Both the position numbers and the translations under genes were made by a program. A stretch of 64,000 nucleotides of DNA, taken from positions 62,001 through 126,000 of the forward strand of contig NZ_JALKBD010000004.1 in assembly GCF_023015905.1 (NCBI RefSeq), read 5' to 3'. Each line of letters starts with the position of its first letter. Position 1 is the stretch's first letter. The notes beneath the pieces are model-generated. The model worked only from the letters and a program-made list of their open reading frames with translations. It was not told where the DNA came from and searched no databases. This DNA is from Arenibacter sp. F20364. GTDB taxonomy: Bacteria; Bacteroidota; Bacteroidia; Flavobacteriales; Flavobacteriaceae. Below are positions 33,279 to 41,829 of the stretch, piece after piece.

Positions 33279-33644
33279 ATGGGAGAAATAGCCACATCAG
33301 AAAGACAGATTACCCTGTATTACAGTTCCAAATCCTCAAGGGCCAAGCAAACCTTGGCCTATGCAAAAGCCGAGGGATTGGCGATATTTGAAATTGATAT
33401 CTTAAAAGTCCCGCTGACCGGAACCCAAATCGTGGAATTGGCAGACAAATTAAATTTGGAGGTCAAAGACTTGGTAAATCAGGAACATCCGGCCTATAAG
33501 TCGCATTTTGACCATCATGACTTCTCAACCGATGACTGGATCAAAATGATAAGGCACAACCCTGAAATTATGAAGCAACCCATAGCGTTGCGGGGTAAGA
33601 TGTCCATTTTAGTAGAAACCCCTACCGATATTATTAAAATTTAA
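33279..33644 (+). CDS. ArsC/Spx-like (thioredoxin fold) protein lacking the catalytic cysteine
   Basis: A 121-residue protein with an ArsC-type fold: ITLYYSSKSSRAKQTLAYAKAEG at the N-terminus, then the middle helices LNLEVKDLVNQEHPAYKSHF and the C-terminal IMKQPIALRGKMSIL (ArsC-type RP/QP-IA-R-G). The usual CxxC or single Cys at the first loop is replaced by SSKSS, so arsenate reduction or Spx-like thiol switching is unlikely. The class occurs in Bacteroidota with unknown function. It is probably cotranscribed with the 71-residue gene just upstream. Confidence 0.85.
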   Translation: MGEIATSERQITLYYSSKSSRAKQTLAYAKAEGLAIFEIDILKVPLTGTQIVELADKLNLEVKDLVNQEHPAYKSHFDHHDFSTDDWIKMIRHNPEIMKQPIALRGKMSILVETPTDIIKI

Positions 33645-34047
33645 TACTCCTCCTTTACCCCTTTATCTGAAGGTGTTATAAATTATACAATTATTCACAT
33701 CCTTTTAGATATGAGTAATATAACATCTATAAATTTTATAATACGGGTCTAAAAGCACGTTTTAACGGTCCTTATTCCTTAAAGCAGCAATAAGATCAAA
33801 CGCCGGGCTGCGAATGGCAGGCCCCACCAGACGAACCTAGACCTCCCTACCATTCACAACTTCGCTAAACCCCTTAAAACCTATGTTTTAAAATAAGGTT
33901 ATTTTAGCAGCTTGAAAAATAATTTTTCTCTGGTCTCTACCAAGCATTTAAAAAAGCCTTATAATTTTGGCTAGTGCTAAAAACCTTTAATAGGGTTGAT
34001 TTTGCAAGTTACCGTAAACGTCTGTTTGTACAAATAAAAGGTAGGAA
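33645..34047. other. Intergenic region without gene, with a GC-rich patch
   Basis: About 400 bases contain no convincing gene. The patch around 33796-33830 is notably GC-rich for this genome and includes partly self-complementary GGGCTGC and GCAGGCCC. A 24-codon plus-strand frame crosses it but has no start. Its role is unknown. Confidence 0.4.
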
Positions 34048-35175
34048 TTAGACTTTTATATAAATCTTCTTTTTGTCCAACCAAAGTCCTATGAGCCAAC
34101 ATATTAACATAAAAACAATAGCAAAGGCAAACGATCCATAATAGGGTCCAAACCAGCTAAAACCTTTTTCGTAGATATAATTATACAAACTTTGATTTTC
34201 AGCTACCCGCACAAAAAGTAGGGAAATAGCCAAATATTCCGACAGTAGATAAATGAAAAGGGAGTTCTTTCCAAAAACTTCGAAGAAATTGAAGTTGACC
34301 GGCTTTTTTATAAACTCAATAGCATAAATCAGTATGGACAATAAAATAATATCGAGGCCAATCGTAAGAATAACAAATGAACTTGTCCATAACTTCTTGT
34401 TTACAGGAAAACTTAAATTCCACAAATAAGCCACGGCCAATAAGCCTACAGCAATCATTAGCATTTTGGCTAGTTTTTCGTAGGCAATGCCTCCTTGAAT
34501 AACAAACTTTCCCACTAGATATCCTGCAATGACATTACAGACCGCCGGTAAGGTGCTTAACAGCCCTTCAGGATCGAAAGGAAGTCCATCACCACCATAA
34601 AGATGACTATCGCCAAGAAGCAACCTATCCAAGGTCCTAACAAAATTACCCTCTAAAGTATAGTCGCCAAAGGCACTAAGCAACCCCCAATATCCCAGCA
34701 ATATGATTATTGATGCGAAAATAAGCTGGCGGTTGGTAAGAAAATAAATCATGGTTGCTCCAATAAAATAACAAAGTGCTATGCGCTGTAATACCCCCAA
34801 TATGCGTGTTTCACTAATAGGCACCAAGGCCAGTTCACCGGAGTCTGTCCATGACACAAAGGGAAACCAGTACATCAGATAGCCAAGCAAAAAGATTATT
34901 ATGGTCCTTTTTATGATTTTCTGAAAAACTGCCGACAAGGGTTTGTCGGCCCATCTGGCTTTTACAAAGGCAAAAGCATTCCCGACCGCAAATAGAAAAG
35001 AAGGAAAAACCAAATCGGTCGGCGTAAAACCATTCCAATTGGCATGTAAAAGTGGAGCAAATGTAAAATCCCAATCTCCTGGGGTATTAACGACTATCAT
35101 CAGGCAAATAGTCAATCCGCGAAACACGTCGAGCGCCTTGAATCTTTTCATAGTGAAATGCATTTTATTTGGCAT
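34048..35175 (-). CDS. HGSNAT-like/DUF5009 membrane acyltransferase
   Basis: A 375-residue inner-membrane protein with about ten helices. Its first helix carries the diagnostic RFKALDVFRGLTICLMIVVNTPGDW segment. It is similar to heparan-alpha-glucosaminide N-acetyltransferase relatives (DUF5009/acyltransferase group) that are frequent in Bacteroidota, often near carbohydrate genes. These proteins move acetyl groups across the membrane to sugars or other acceptors; the acceptor is unknown. The ATG at 35175 is used; 35163 and 35151 are alternatives. No carbohydrate gene is adjacent here. Confidence 0.88.
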   Translation of the reverse strand: MPNKMHFTMKRFKALDVFRGLTICLMIVVNTPGDWDFTFAPLLHANWNGFTPTDLVFPSFLFAVGNAFAFVKARWADKPLSAVFQKIIKRTIIIFLLGYLMYWFPFVSWTDSGELALVPISETRILGVLQRIALCYFIGATMIYFLTNRQLIFASIIILLGYWGLLSAFGDYTLEGNFVRTLDRLLLGDSHLYGGDGLPFDPEGLLSTLPAVCNVIAGYLVGKFVIQGGIAYEKLAKMLMIAVGLLAVAYLWNLSFPVNKKLWTSSFVILTIGLDIILLSILIYAIEFIKKPVNFNFFEVFGKNSLFIYLLSEYLAISLLFVRVAENQSLYNYIYEKGFSWFGPYYGSFAFAIVFMLICWLIGLWLDKKKIYIKV

Positions 35176-35354
35176 CTAAGTTAATCAGTACGATTATTCT
35201 ACCAAATTAATTGCCTCTTTTCATTGGTTCTTATTAAATCTTCGATTTAAGCCTATCAATGTTTTAAAGTAAAGTGTAGATAAAACTTCTGTTCTGCCTT
35301 CTAAAACCCCATGGCACAACTTGTATTATAACGGATTACCTAAAATAACCAAAT

Positions 35355-35386
35355 AAATAACCCCGATGCAAACACCGGGGTTATTT
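35355..35386 (-). terminator. Terminator after the OsmC gene
   Basis: AAATAACCCCG (35355-35365) pairs with CGGGGTTATTT (35376-35386) with a ten-base loop. It lies just past the OsmC stop at 35414 and could act on both strands. Confidence 0.7.
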
Positions 35387-35413
35387 TAATTTGATAAATT
35401 GTGTAATGATAAT

Positions 35414-35836
35414 TTATGCCACTACTGGCTCTAGTGGTGCGGATTCCTGAAATTCCCATTCTCCCCTGACCAGTCTGGTCACATAACAGTTGTCGGCCTC
35501 TTGTACCAATAACTCCCTTTGCTCCTCGGTGAGGTTTCCCTGAATTTGGATGTTGGATTCCACTGTGGTTTTAAAGCTGCCGTTGGGTTGGCGCACTGCC
35601 CGTTGTTCCAATTGGGCATCGACCTCCCCTATTTCCCAGCCTTTTCTTCTGGCCACATTTCTAATCGTTGCCACTTTACACATAGAGATTCCTGCCAATA
35701 GCAATTCCACTGGGGAAAAACCCAAATCCGTACCCTTGGAAGGGATGGGCTCATCCCCGAGTATAGCATGTCTTCCATTGCTTATTACCGATTGGTAACC
35801 TACCGGTAAATTTTTGATATTTATTTTTGTACTCAT
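35414..35836 (-). CDS. OsmC family peroxiredoxin-like protein
   Basis: A 140-residue OsmC-fold protein. The two redox cysteines expected of OsmC/Ohr are present as Cys53 (GISMCKVATIRN) and Cys117 (EADNCYVTRLV), 64 residues apart as usual. It probably reduces organic hydroperoxides or related electrophiles using thiols. It is the last gene of the AraC-AhpD-OsmC string on one strand (gap 67 bases from the AhpD-like gene). The terminator is at 35355-35386. Confidence 0.94.
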   Translation of the reverse strand: MSTKINIKNLPVGYQSVISNGRHAILGDEPIPSKGTDLGFSPVELLLAGISMCKVATIRNVARRKGWEIGEVDAQLEQRAVRQPNGSFKTTVESNIQIQGNLTEEQRELLVQEADNCYVTRLVRGEWEFQESAPLEPVVA

Positions 35837-35903
35837 TTTATTTCCTGTTTTGAGCCAACTGGCATGATTATTACCAATTGGGCATTTTTTGACTAATTCG
35901 GAT

Positions 35904-36452
35904 TTATATGGCCGCTGCTTGTAGTTCTTCAGCTAAGGGAAAATCTATTTCAAAATCCGCCAGATTGTGAATCAAGTTACTTATGGTCTTATCTCCGATT
36001 ACGATGACCACATCTATCAAATTGGCTTCTGTATAACCAGCATCAAAGAGTTGTTCCTTAACCTCTTCGGAAGCTCTTCCCCTATTTTTGACCGTAGCCA
36101 GCACGAACTTGGCCAAGGCATCCAGTTTATTGTCGAAACTGGCGTTACCGGTCCTTATCTCCACTATTTGATCTTCGGTAAAACCGTTCATTTTACCAAT
36201 TTGGGTATGGGCGGCCAAGCAATAGTTACAACCATTATACTGACTCACCACAAGATTAATAACCTCTTTTTCCTTAGCTTTTAAGGTTGTTTTCCTATTC
36301 TGTAATGTTAGGTAATCTCCCAAAGCAGTTTCGTTCTTTGCATAATATGCATACAAATTGGGAACGAATCCCACAGCCTTTTTCAAATTGTCGAAAATTG
36401 CTTGATTGTTGGTATTTACCTCTTCTCTACTTGGTACTTGAAATCTTTCCAT
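35904..36452 (-). CDS. Carboxymuconolactone decarboxylase (AhpD-like) family protein
   Basis: A 182-residue alpha-helical protein. The CxxC-x3-H motif is exact: GCNYCLAAH with Cys75, Cys78 and His82, as in AhpD-type alkylhydroperoxidases. AhpD transfers electrons to peroxiredoxins or reduces hydroperoxides. Family names are historical and no decarboxylase chemistry is implied. It sits between the AraC regulator (gap 83 bases) and OsmC, giving a coherent peroxide-defence set probably induced by the AraC protein. Confidence 0.92.
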   Translation of the reverse strand: MERFQVPSREEVNTNNQAIFDNLKKAVGFVPNLYAYYAKNETALGDYLTLQNRKTTLKAKEKEVINLVVSQYNGCNYCLAAHTQIGKMNGFTEDQIVEIRTGNASFDNKLDALAKFVLATVKNRGRASEEVKEQLFDAGYTEANLIDVVIVIGDKTISNLIHNLADFEIDFPLAEELQAAAI

Positions 36453-36535
36453 TGTCTTATACTTTACGTTGTTATACTAATTTTGACAATGCAAAGATGC
36501 AATGAAGATCAAGGGTCTGGCTAGGTAGTTGTTCC

Positions 36536-37432
36536 CTAAGAATTGGCAATTGTTCCCAAATCCCTTTTTCCTTTATATTCTGTTGGGGAAACACCCTCCT
36601 GTTTTTTAAAAAAGCGGCTGAAGGCCTGAATATCCTCAAACCCTAGCTCATAAGCAATTTCCTTGACCGACTTATCCGTATAGTAAAGTGTACGCCTGGC
36701 CTCCAACATAATACGCTCATGGATATATTTCAAGGGCGATTTTGAATCCATTTTAGAAAAAATATTGGAGATCGTCTTTGGGGACTTAAACAGTAATTCA
36801 GCATAATCAGCAACGCTGTGCTTGGTTCTAAAATGCTGCTCTACCAAAAAATTATATTCACGTACAAGGTCCGTTTCACTTTTTTCGTTAGGGTAATTTT
36901 CTTGATTTTTATAACGTCTAGCACACAATATTAAATAGCGTTTTAGCATCATTTGCAGCATATCTATCTGTAAATTATCATTGGATTCCATTTCTATAAC
37001 GAACATCTGCCATAGGATATCAAATTTTTGATGCTCCTCAGTGGAAATAGTAATAACAGGCAGTTGTGAAGCTCCAAAAAATAAAATACCCTTGCACCCT
37101 ACTTCACTGTCATGGTCCAGAATGCAATAGAACGGCCTGTTAAACCTTAAAAATCTTGTTTCCCCAATCTTCTTAGGAACAATTTGATGGAACTCAGTTA
37201 AAAAAACGATTTGGTCTTTAGAGAATACTTCTTCTTTTCCATCAATAATGAGAATATTATTTTCTGCTTGAAACCATAAAATGGTAAGGCTACTTTCAAT
37301 ATGCTCCGTTAGCACATCACAACTTTGACCATCAATTGTTTTTAAAAAAAGATACTCTTCGGTATTCCCTATAAATTTCATAAGCTGCGCCTTGTTATTC
37401 TGTTTCTTATTAAACGTATTGGATCGCTCCAA
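36536..37432 (-). CDS. AraC family regulator of the AhpD-OsmC set
   Basis: A 298-residue regulator. The sensor half (about 1-180) has no named domain. The HTH half (about 195-298) is typical: YAELLFKSPKTISNIFSKM, LEARRTLYYTDKSVKEIAYELGFEDIQAFSRFFKKQEGVSPTEYKG. It is upstream of, and on the same strand as, the AhpD-like and OsmC genes. The 365 bases upstream (37433-37797) show no gene, and no exact TAnnTTTG box was seen. Confidence 0.93.
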   Translation of the reverse strand: MERSNTFNKKQNNKAQLMKFIGNTEEYLFLKTIDGQSCDVLTEHIESSLTILWFQAENNILIIDGKEEVFSKDQIVFLTEFHQIVPKKIGETRFLRFNRPFYCILDHDSEVGCKGILFFGASQLPVITISTEEHQKFDILWQMFVIEMESNDNLQIDMLQMMLKRYLILCARRYKNQENYPNEKSETDLVREYNFLVEQHFRTKHSVADYAELLFKSPKTISNIFSKMDSKSPLKYIHERIMLEARRTLYYTDKSVKEIAYELGFEDIQAFSRFFKKQEGVSPTEYKGKRDLGTIANS

Positions 37433-37797
37433 AGTGACTACAAGTTAGATTCTCTGCTTTCCGTTGGTCGTAAAAAGGTGTTAGGGCTTTCATTTTAAGG
37501 ACAATCCACCACTAAATGTGAAAACTTATAGCTTTTCTAGGCTCCGTCACTAAAGGCACACAGACCTATCGATCACGAGACATGCAGAAAAAAAATAGAA
37601 GGTTTCACAGATTCCAATCCCCTTGTAGGCCAACGAAACCTAATTTAAAGAAGAAGATTTTTTAGCACTTTAAAATGTCAGGTTTTAGGTTGAGACTTTT
37701 CTCCCGAAAGTTATCGGGATGCCCCAAAATGGGACCCATATCATAGTAACTACAGATTTCTTTAGTGCATCTCAAAGCTGATTGAAGTAGATCGGTA
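37433..37797. other. Intergenic region, nothing recognised
   Basis: About 365 bases between the AraC gene and aguA contain no gene, palindrome or repeat I can support. A 64-codon minus-strand frame here overlaps the end of aguA and has odd composition. Confidence 0.4.
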
Positions 37798-38826
37798 TTA
37801 CACTGGTATCTGCTGGCTAAGACAATGTAAGGTACCAAACCCCCAAATGAGATCAATGGCGCTTATGCCTATAACTTCCCTATCTAAAAAACAGGTGGCC
37901 AAGGTATTTAGAGCAATTCTATCTGCGGGATCGTTAAATGTAGGGACCAACACACAGTTGTTAAGAATCAAGAAATTGGCATAACTGGCGGGCAGGGTCA
38001 AGCCTTCAAAAACAATATCCTTTGGCATGGGAAGGGTAATAATCTTTGGCGATTGGCCATTTTCCAATACTGATTTTTTTAGGCGCTGAAGATTATCCTG
38101 TAGGGCCTTATAATTTCTATGCTCTGTGTCCGGCTCCACCACTGTTACTATGGTCTCTGCATCCACAAATCTGCACAAATCATCTATATGACCATGGGTG
38201 TCATCGCCTATAATTCCATCTCCCACCCAAATGGTATTGGTTATACCAAAATATTCCTTAAAAATAGCTTCATAGTCAGCCTTAGTAAAATTGGCATTTC
38301 TAACCTGTATCGAAGGGTGCAACAAACACTCCTCAGAGGTAATTAAAGTTCCCTTACCATTTACTTCCAGGGCACCACCTTCCAAAACAACGGGTTTTCC
38401 CTTATAAACTACCTGTTTCATAGGTACTTCCAAAACCTTTGCAATGGCTTTGGGCAGCTTTCTATCCAATTTATAATTGGAGTATTTGGCCCAACCGTTG
38501 AAGTTAAAGTTCAATGCTTCCCGATTCTTGCCATCTTTAACAACAATAGGCCCGGAATCGCGCATCCAACTGCGGTTGGTTTTCTGAATTATAAAAGTTA
38601 TTTTTTTTAGATCTACTGTGGCCATTTCCAGCATTCCCGACACCTTTTCCTGATGTAGGGTACTGTTTACTACCAGAAAAACCTGCTCATAAGTAGCCAC
38701 CTTTTTTATGAATTCTACAAAAGCCCATTGAATGGCACCGTATTTACCTGGCCAATCGTTGCCGTTATGGGGAAAACAGAGCAAAATGCCCTGCTGATTT
38801 TCCCATTCTGCAGGAAACCTTCTCAT
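37798..38826 (-). CDS. aguA: Agmatine deiminase
   Basis: A 342-residue agmatine iminohydrolase of the PPAD superfamily that turns agmatine into N-carbamoylputrescine. Signatures are RSWMRDSGPIVV near 83-94, KPVVLEGGALEVNGKGTLITSEECLL near 143-168, HGHIDDLCRFV near 210-220, and a C-terminal LHCLSQQIPV with catalytic Cys335. The start ATG follows directly on the TAA of aguB (TAAATG, no gap), so both enzymes of the agmatine-to-putrescine branch are cotranslated. The arginine decarboxylase needed upstream is not in this window. Confidence 0.93.
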   Translation of the reverse strand: MRRFPAEWENQQGILLCFPHNGNDWPGKYGAIQWAFVEFIKKVATYEQVFLVVNSTLHQEKVSGMLEMATVDLKKITFIIQKTNRSWMRDSGPIVVKDGKNREALNFNFNGWAKYSNYKLDRKLPKAIAKVLEVPMKQVVYKGKPVVLEGGALEVNGKGTLITSEECLLHPSIQVRNANFTKADYEAIFKEYFGITNTIWVGDGIIGDDTHGHIDDLCRFVDAETIVTVVEPDTEHRNYKALQDNLQRLKKSVLENGQSPKIITLPMPKDIVFEGLTLPASYANFLILNNCVLVPTFNDPADRIALNTLATCFLDREVIGISAIDLIWGFGTLHCLSQQIPV

Positions 38827-39708
38827 TTAATCCAAAGCTCTTTTTGTGATATCGGCAAAGGCGTCTATTCGGCGATCTCTAAAGAACGGCCAATTTTGAC
38901 GCACATTTTCCTGTAGGTCCAAATCCACCTCCGCCATGATAATTTCTTCCTTATCGTGGGAGGCCAGGGCCAAGATTTCGCCTTGTGGTCCTGCGATAAA
39001 GGACTTGCCCCAAAACTCGATTCCATCGGTATTGGGCAGATATTGTTCCAATCCTATCCTATTGGCGGCGGCAACGAAAACACCGTTGGCCACGGCGTGA
39101 CCTTTCATTACATTCATCCAAGCATTGTACTGCTTTTCCCCATATTGCTCCTTCTCCTGTGGATGCCACCCAATTGCCGTGGGGTAAAATAAAACTTCCG
39201 CACCTTTTAGGGCCGTAAGCCTTGCGGCTTCAGGATACCATTGGTCCCAACAAATAAGAGTTCCAATATTCCCTTTTTTGGTAGGATTGTTCTTAAAGCC
39301 CAGATCACCCGGTGTAAAATAGAATTTTTCATAGAAATGAGGATCGTCCGGAATGTGCATTTTTCGGTATAGTCCGGCCTCGGTACCATCGGTATCAATG
39401 ATATAGGCGCTATTGTGATAAATACCGGCCATGCGCTTTTCAAAGAAGGGTACTATGATTACCACTCCAAGCTCTTTGGCCAAAGCACTAAAGGCTTTAA
39501 AGGAAGTACTGTACAAAGGCTCTGCCAACGCGAAATTGTTGGTATCCTCACTTTGACAAAAATAATGGCTACTATACAGTTCGGGCAGACAAATAACTTC
39601 CGCTCCTTGTCCAGCTGCTTTTTTAACCCAGTCTATACACTTTTTCAAGTTGTTTTCGGCAACATCGTTAAGGTTTAATTGTACTACTGCAATCTTGTAA
39701 TTCTTCAT
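38827..39708 (-). CDS. aguB: N-carbamoylputrescine amidohydrolase
   Basis: A 293-residue nitrilase-superfamily enzyme that hydrolyses N-carbamoylputrescine to putrescine, CO2 and ammonia. The catalytic triad is Glu43 (CLPELYSS), Lys116 (LYRKMHIP) and Cys153 (LICWDQWYPE). The ATG at 39708 (or 39714) is preferred because an exact -7 box TACTTTTG lies at 39731-39738; the frame extends to 39765 but would start before the promoter. It is followed directly by aguA. Putrescine is likely the sole product of this two-gene operon. Confidence 0.93.
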   Translation of the reverse strand: MKNYKIAVVQLNLNDVAENNLKKCIDWVKKAAGQGAEVICLPELYSSHYFCQSEDTNNFALAEPLYSTSFKAFSALAKELGVVIIVPFFEKRMAGIYHNSAYIIDTDGTEAGLYRKMHIPDDPHFYEKFYFTPGDLGFKNNPTKKGNIGTLICWDQWYPEAARLTALKGAEVLFYPTAIGWHPQEKEQYGEKQYNAWMNVMKGHAVANGVFVAAANRIGLEQYLPNTDGIEFWGKSFIAGPQGEILALASHDKEEIIMAEVDLDLQENVRQNWPFFRDRRIDAFADITKRALD

Positions 39709-39730
39709 ATTCATATAAATAAAGATGCTG

Positions 39731-39738
39731 CAAAAGTA
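39731..39738 (-). promoter_or_regulatory. -7 box of the aguB-aguA operon
   Basis: The minus strand reads TACTTTTG, an exact TAnnTTTG match 23 bases before the ATG at 39708. It rules out the ATG at 39765 as the main start. Confidence 0.55.
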
Positions 39739-39811
39739 ATCTTTATTATATAATAATCTGCCCATTTAAAGGAAGGGCACAAAAAGAATTCCTTAATGGT
39801 AACGCATATAC

Positions 39812-40018
39812 TTACAAAAGTTCTTTGCAGAAATAACCATTGGAATTCAATACTATTTCAACATGGGACGTGATATTTCCCGCGGTTTCAATACGCAAAA
39901 TATTATCGCAATCCTCAAAATCGAAATCCACTTTTAATATCTCCTTGAAGAGGTTTAAAAATTGTCTCACTTTAGACTCCTGTTCTTCACTGATATTTGT
40001 CTTAAAAATTGTAATCAT
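39812..40018 (-). CDS. Small HMA-like protein without a metal-binding CxxC
   Basis: A 68-residue protein with a ferredoxin-like strand/helix pattern: MITIFKTNIS, VDFDFEDCDNILRIE, then VEIVLNSNGYFCKELL. It resembles heavy-metal-associated domains but lacks the MxCxxC metal site, as do many short Bacteroidota proteins. The start at 40018 follows the MBL-hydrolase stop (40033) by 14 bases, so it is the tail of that operon. The function is unknown. Confidence 0.6.
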   Translation of the reverse strand: MITIFKTNISEEQESKVRQFLNLFKEILKVDFDFEDCDNILRIETAGNITSHVEIVLNSNGYFCKELL

Positions 40019-40032
40019 TGTTTGTAATAGGT

Positions 40033-41163
40033 TTATTTCCACCATTGGGTGCTAGTTAATTCCAATCTATTAAGGTTGATAGGTTCGCCAATTCTTGGTG
40101 TAAGTACTTCCAGGTTTAGCTCCTTTGCTTTGTCCGAAACGCGTTCTACCGGCTCCGTCCAAGGGTGCATTGCCAATTTAAAGGCGCCCCAATGAATAGG
40201 CATAATCTGCTTTGCCCTAACATCCAATCCTGCTTGGGCCGTCTGTTCAGGAAACATATGTATATCCGGCCACATCTCATTGTATTGCCCGCATTCGATC
40301 ATGGCAAAATCGAAGGGACCATATTTGTCCCCTATTTCCTTAAAATGGGACCCATAGCCACTGTCGCCACTAAAGAATATATTATCCCTTTCGGATTGTA
40401 TTACCCAAGAACTCCACAAGGTATTGGCCCTATCCGTAAGTCCTCTTCCCGAAAAATGCTGAGCCGGAGTACATCTAAAAATCAAATCATCGTGCACTAT
40501 CTCTTCCCACCAGTCCAGCTCCACAATACGCTCCTTATCTATCCCCCATTTCTGTAGATGTACCCCAACTCCCAATGGGGTATAAAACATATTCACCTTG
40601 TCCTTTAATTTCTGAATGGAGCCATAATCCAAATGATCATAGTGATCGTGGGAGATTATAACGGCATCTATTCTAGGAAGTTTTTCTACATCGATCGGAA
40701 GCTCCTTGCTGAATCTATTGGAACCCAACACAGGATGCGGGGCGGGAACCTTACCGAACATGGGATCTATTAGAACGGTCTTATTGTTCATTTGCAGTAA
40801 AAAGGCGGAATGTCCAAACCAGATAAGGCGTGTACTATCCTGGTATTGGACGATTTCCAGTGAATCCAGTTTCTCCACAGGAATATTCTTACTAGGTTTG
40901 GTACTTGGCGATTGTCGGAAATAGCCAGCCAAACTCTTGCCCATATCGCGCATACCCATATCCAATTTTACCCTACTCTTATTCATAAATTTCCCATTAC
41001 TATAATTTGGGGATTTTGCATAGACCGCTTTCTGCTCCGTAGTGAGCTTCCCCCCGAACTCTGGACTCAAATACAAAAACAAAACCCCTATGAGGATCAC
41101 TAATAGAAACCCACTTCCAATTATTACACTCATTTTCTTTATTGATTTTTTCAATTGATACAT
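40033..41163 (-). CDS. MBL-fold metallo-hydrolase (NAPE-PLD/UlaG-like)
   Basis: A 376-residue protein with one N-terminal membrane segment (about 11-31) and a metallo-beta-lactamase fold domain. The metal motif HDHYDH is at residues 172-177; further elements are IWFGHSAFLLQMNNKTVLIDPMFG near 114-137 and GAFKLAMHPWTEP near the C-terminus. It is most like the N-acyl-phosphatidylethanolamine phospholipase D and UlaG lactonase group, anchored to the membrane facing the periplasm. An operator (41202-41215) shared with the tetR gene upstream lies 39 bases from its start, so it is probably under that repressor. Confidence 0.92.
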   Translation of the reverse strand: MYQLKKSIKKMSVIIGSGFLLVILIGVLFLYLSPEFGGKLTTEQKAVYAKSPNYSNGKFMNKSRVKLDMGMRDMGKSLAGYFRQSPSTKPSKNIPVEKLDSLEIVQYQDSTRLIWFGHSAFLLQMNNKTVLIDPMFGKVPAPHPVLGSNRFSKELPIDVEKLPRIDAVIISHDHYDHLDYGSIQKLKDKVNMFYTPLGVGVHLQKWGIDKERIVELDWWEEIVHDDLIFRCTPAQHFSGRGLTDRANTLWSSWVIQSERDNIFFSGDSGYGSHFKEIGDKYGPFDFAMIECGQYNEMWPDIHMFPEQTAQAGLDVRAKQIMPIHWGAFKLAMHPWTEPVERVSDKAKELNLEVLTPRIGEPINLNRLELTSTQWWK

Positions 41164-41201
41164 AATTTTCGCTGCGAATACAGCATTTACACCCCTATTA
41201 T

Positions 41202-41215
41202 CGAATATTTATTCT
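41202..41215. promoter_or_regulatory. TetR-type operator before the MBL-hydrolase gene
   Basis: CGAATATTTATTCT is a 14-base dyad with one mismatch. It matches the reverse complement of the operator at 41830-41843 at 13 of 14 positions. It lies 39 bases upstream of the MBL-hydrolase ATG and 19 bases past the tetR stop. Confidence 0.65.
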
Positions 41216-41233
41216 GTTTTGATCCAAAAAAAA

Positions 41234-41806
41234 CTAACTTTTGATTGCATCCCAAACCATCGAGAACATAAAATCGATATTTTCCTGATTCAATTCCATT
41301 TTTTTGTCCATTATCAACTTCACCATTTCCCCCATTACCGCACCAATAATAGCCATAAGAATCTGATTGTCAATATTTTTGAGCAACCTCTCCTTCTTTC
41401 CTTGATCAATGAGCCCCATAGCCATCTTACTTTTTGTCTCCTTTACGGATATGGGTATCTTATCGTAATAGGGCGATTTTTTTAACTGTTCCAAAAAACT
41501 CATCTCCTTTTTGTGGTTGATACTGAAATTGACCCAATACAGCCATAACATTTTTAATTTTAACTTATAGGGCAAGTCCTCCGTTATTTCCTGTTCGCTT
41601 CTCTGCGTTTCCCTTTCAATAAGTGCTGTAGCAATGGAAACTATTAAATCTTCCTTATTCTTATAATATACATACAAGGTAGATACCGATAAACCCACAC
41701 GTTTGGCTAGGTCCGCCATCTTAATTCCAGCAAATCCCCTTTCAAAAACAACATCCAAGGTATTTTCTACAATAGCTAATTGTTTTGATTCATCTTTTAC
41801 TCTCAC
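41234..41806 (-). CDS. TetR family repressor, apparently leaderless GTG start
   Basis: A 190-residue TetR protein. The N-terminal HTH (about 1-50) reads KMADLAKRVGLSVSTLYVYYKNKEDLI, a standard TetR recognition helix; the C-terminal ligand domain is variable and helical. It begins with GTG at 41806, only five bases after an exact TAnnTTTG box (41811-41818), implying little or no leader. A perfect dyad operator (41830-41843) overlaps the promoter, so it autoregulates. The same operator before the MBL-hydrolase gene (41202-41215) makes that gene its likely second target. Confidence 0.92.
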   Translation of the reverse strand: MRVKDESKQLAIVENTLDVVFERGFAGIKMADLAKRVGLSVSTLYVYYKNKEDLIVSIATALIERETQRSEQEITEDLPYKLKLKMLWLYWVNFSINHKKEMSFLEQLKKSPYYDKIPISVKETKSKMAMGLIDQGKKERLLKNIDNQILMAIIGAVMGEMVKLIMDKKMELNQENIDFMFSMVWDAIKS

Positions 41807-41810
41807 AGCG

Positions 41811-41818
41811 CAAATATA
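41811..41818 (-). promoter_or_regulatory. -7 box of the tetR gene at 41234
   Basis: The minus strand reads TATATTTG, an exact TAnnTTTG match. The predicted transcript start falls at or near the GTG codon at 41806, so the mRNA may be leaderless. Confidence 0.5.
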
Positions 41819-41829
41819 TAATTTAAAAT

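Noticed and set aside
37662-37856. Minus-strand frame of 64 codons overlapping the end of aguA
   Set aside because: Overlaps a confirmed gene end, no motif, odd composition.
40165-40557. Plus-strand frame of 130 codons
   Set aside because: It is antisense inside the MBL-hydrolase gene with no recognised motif.
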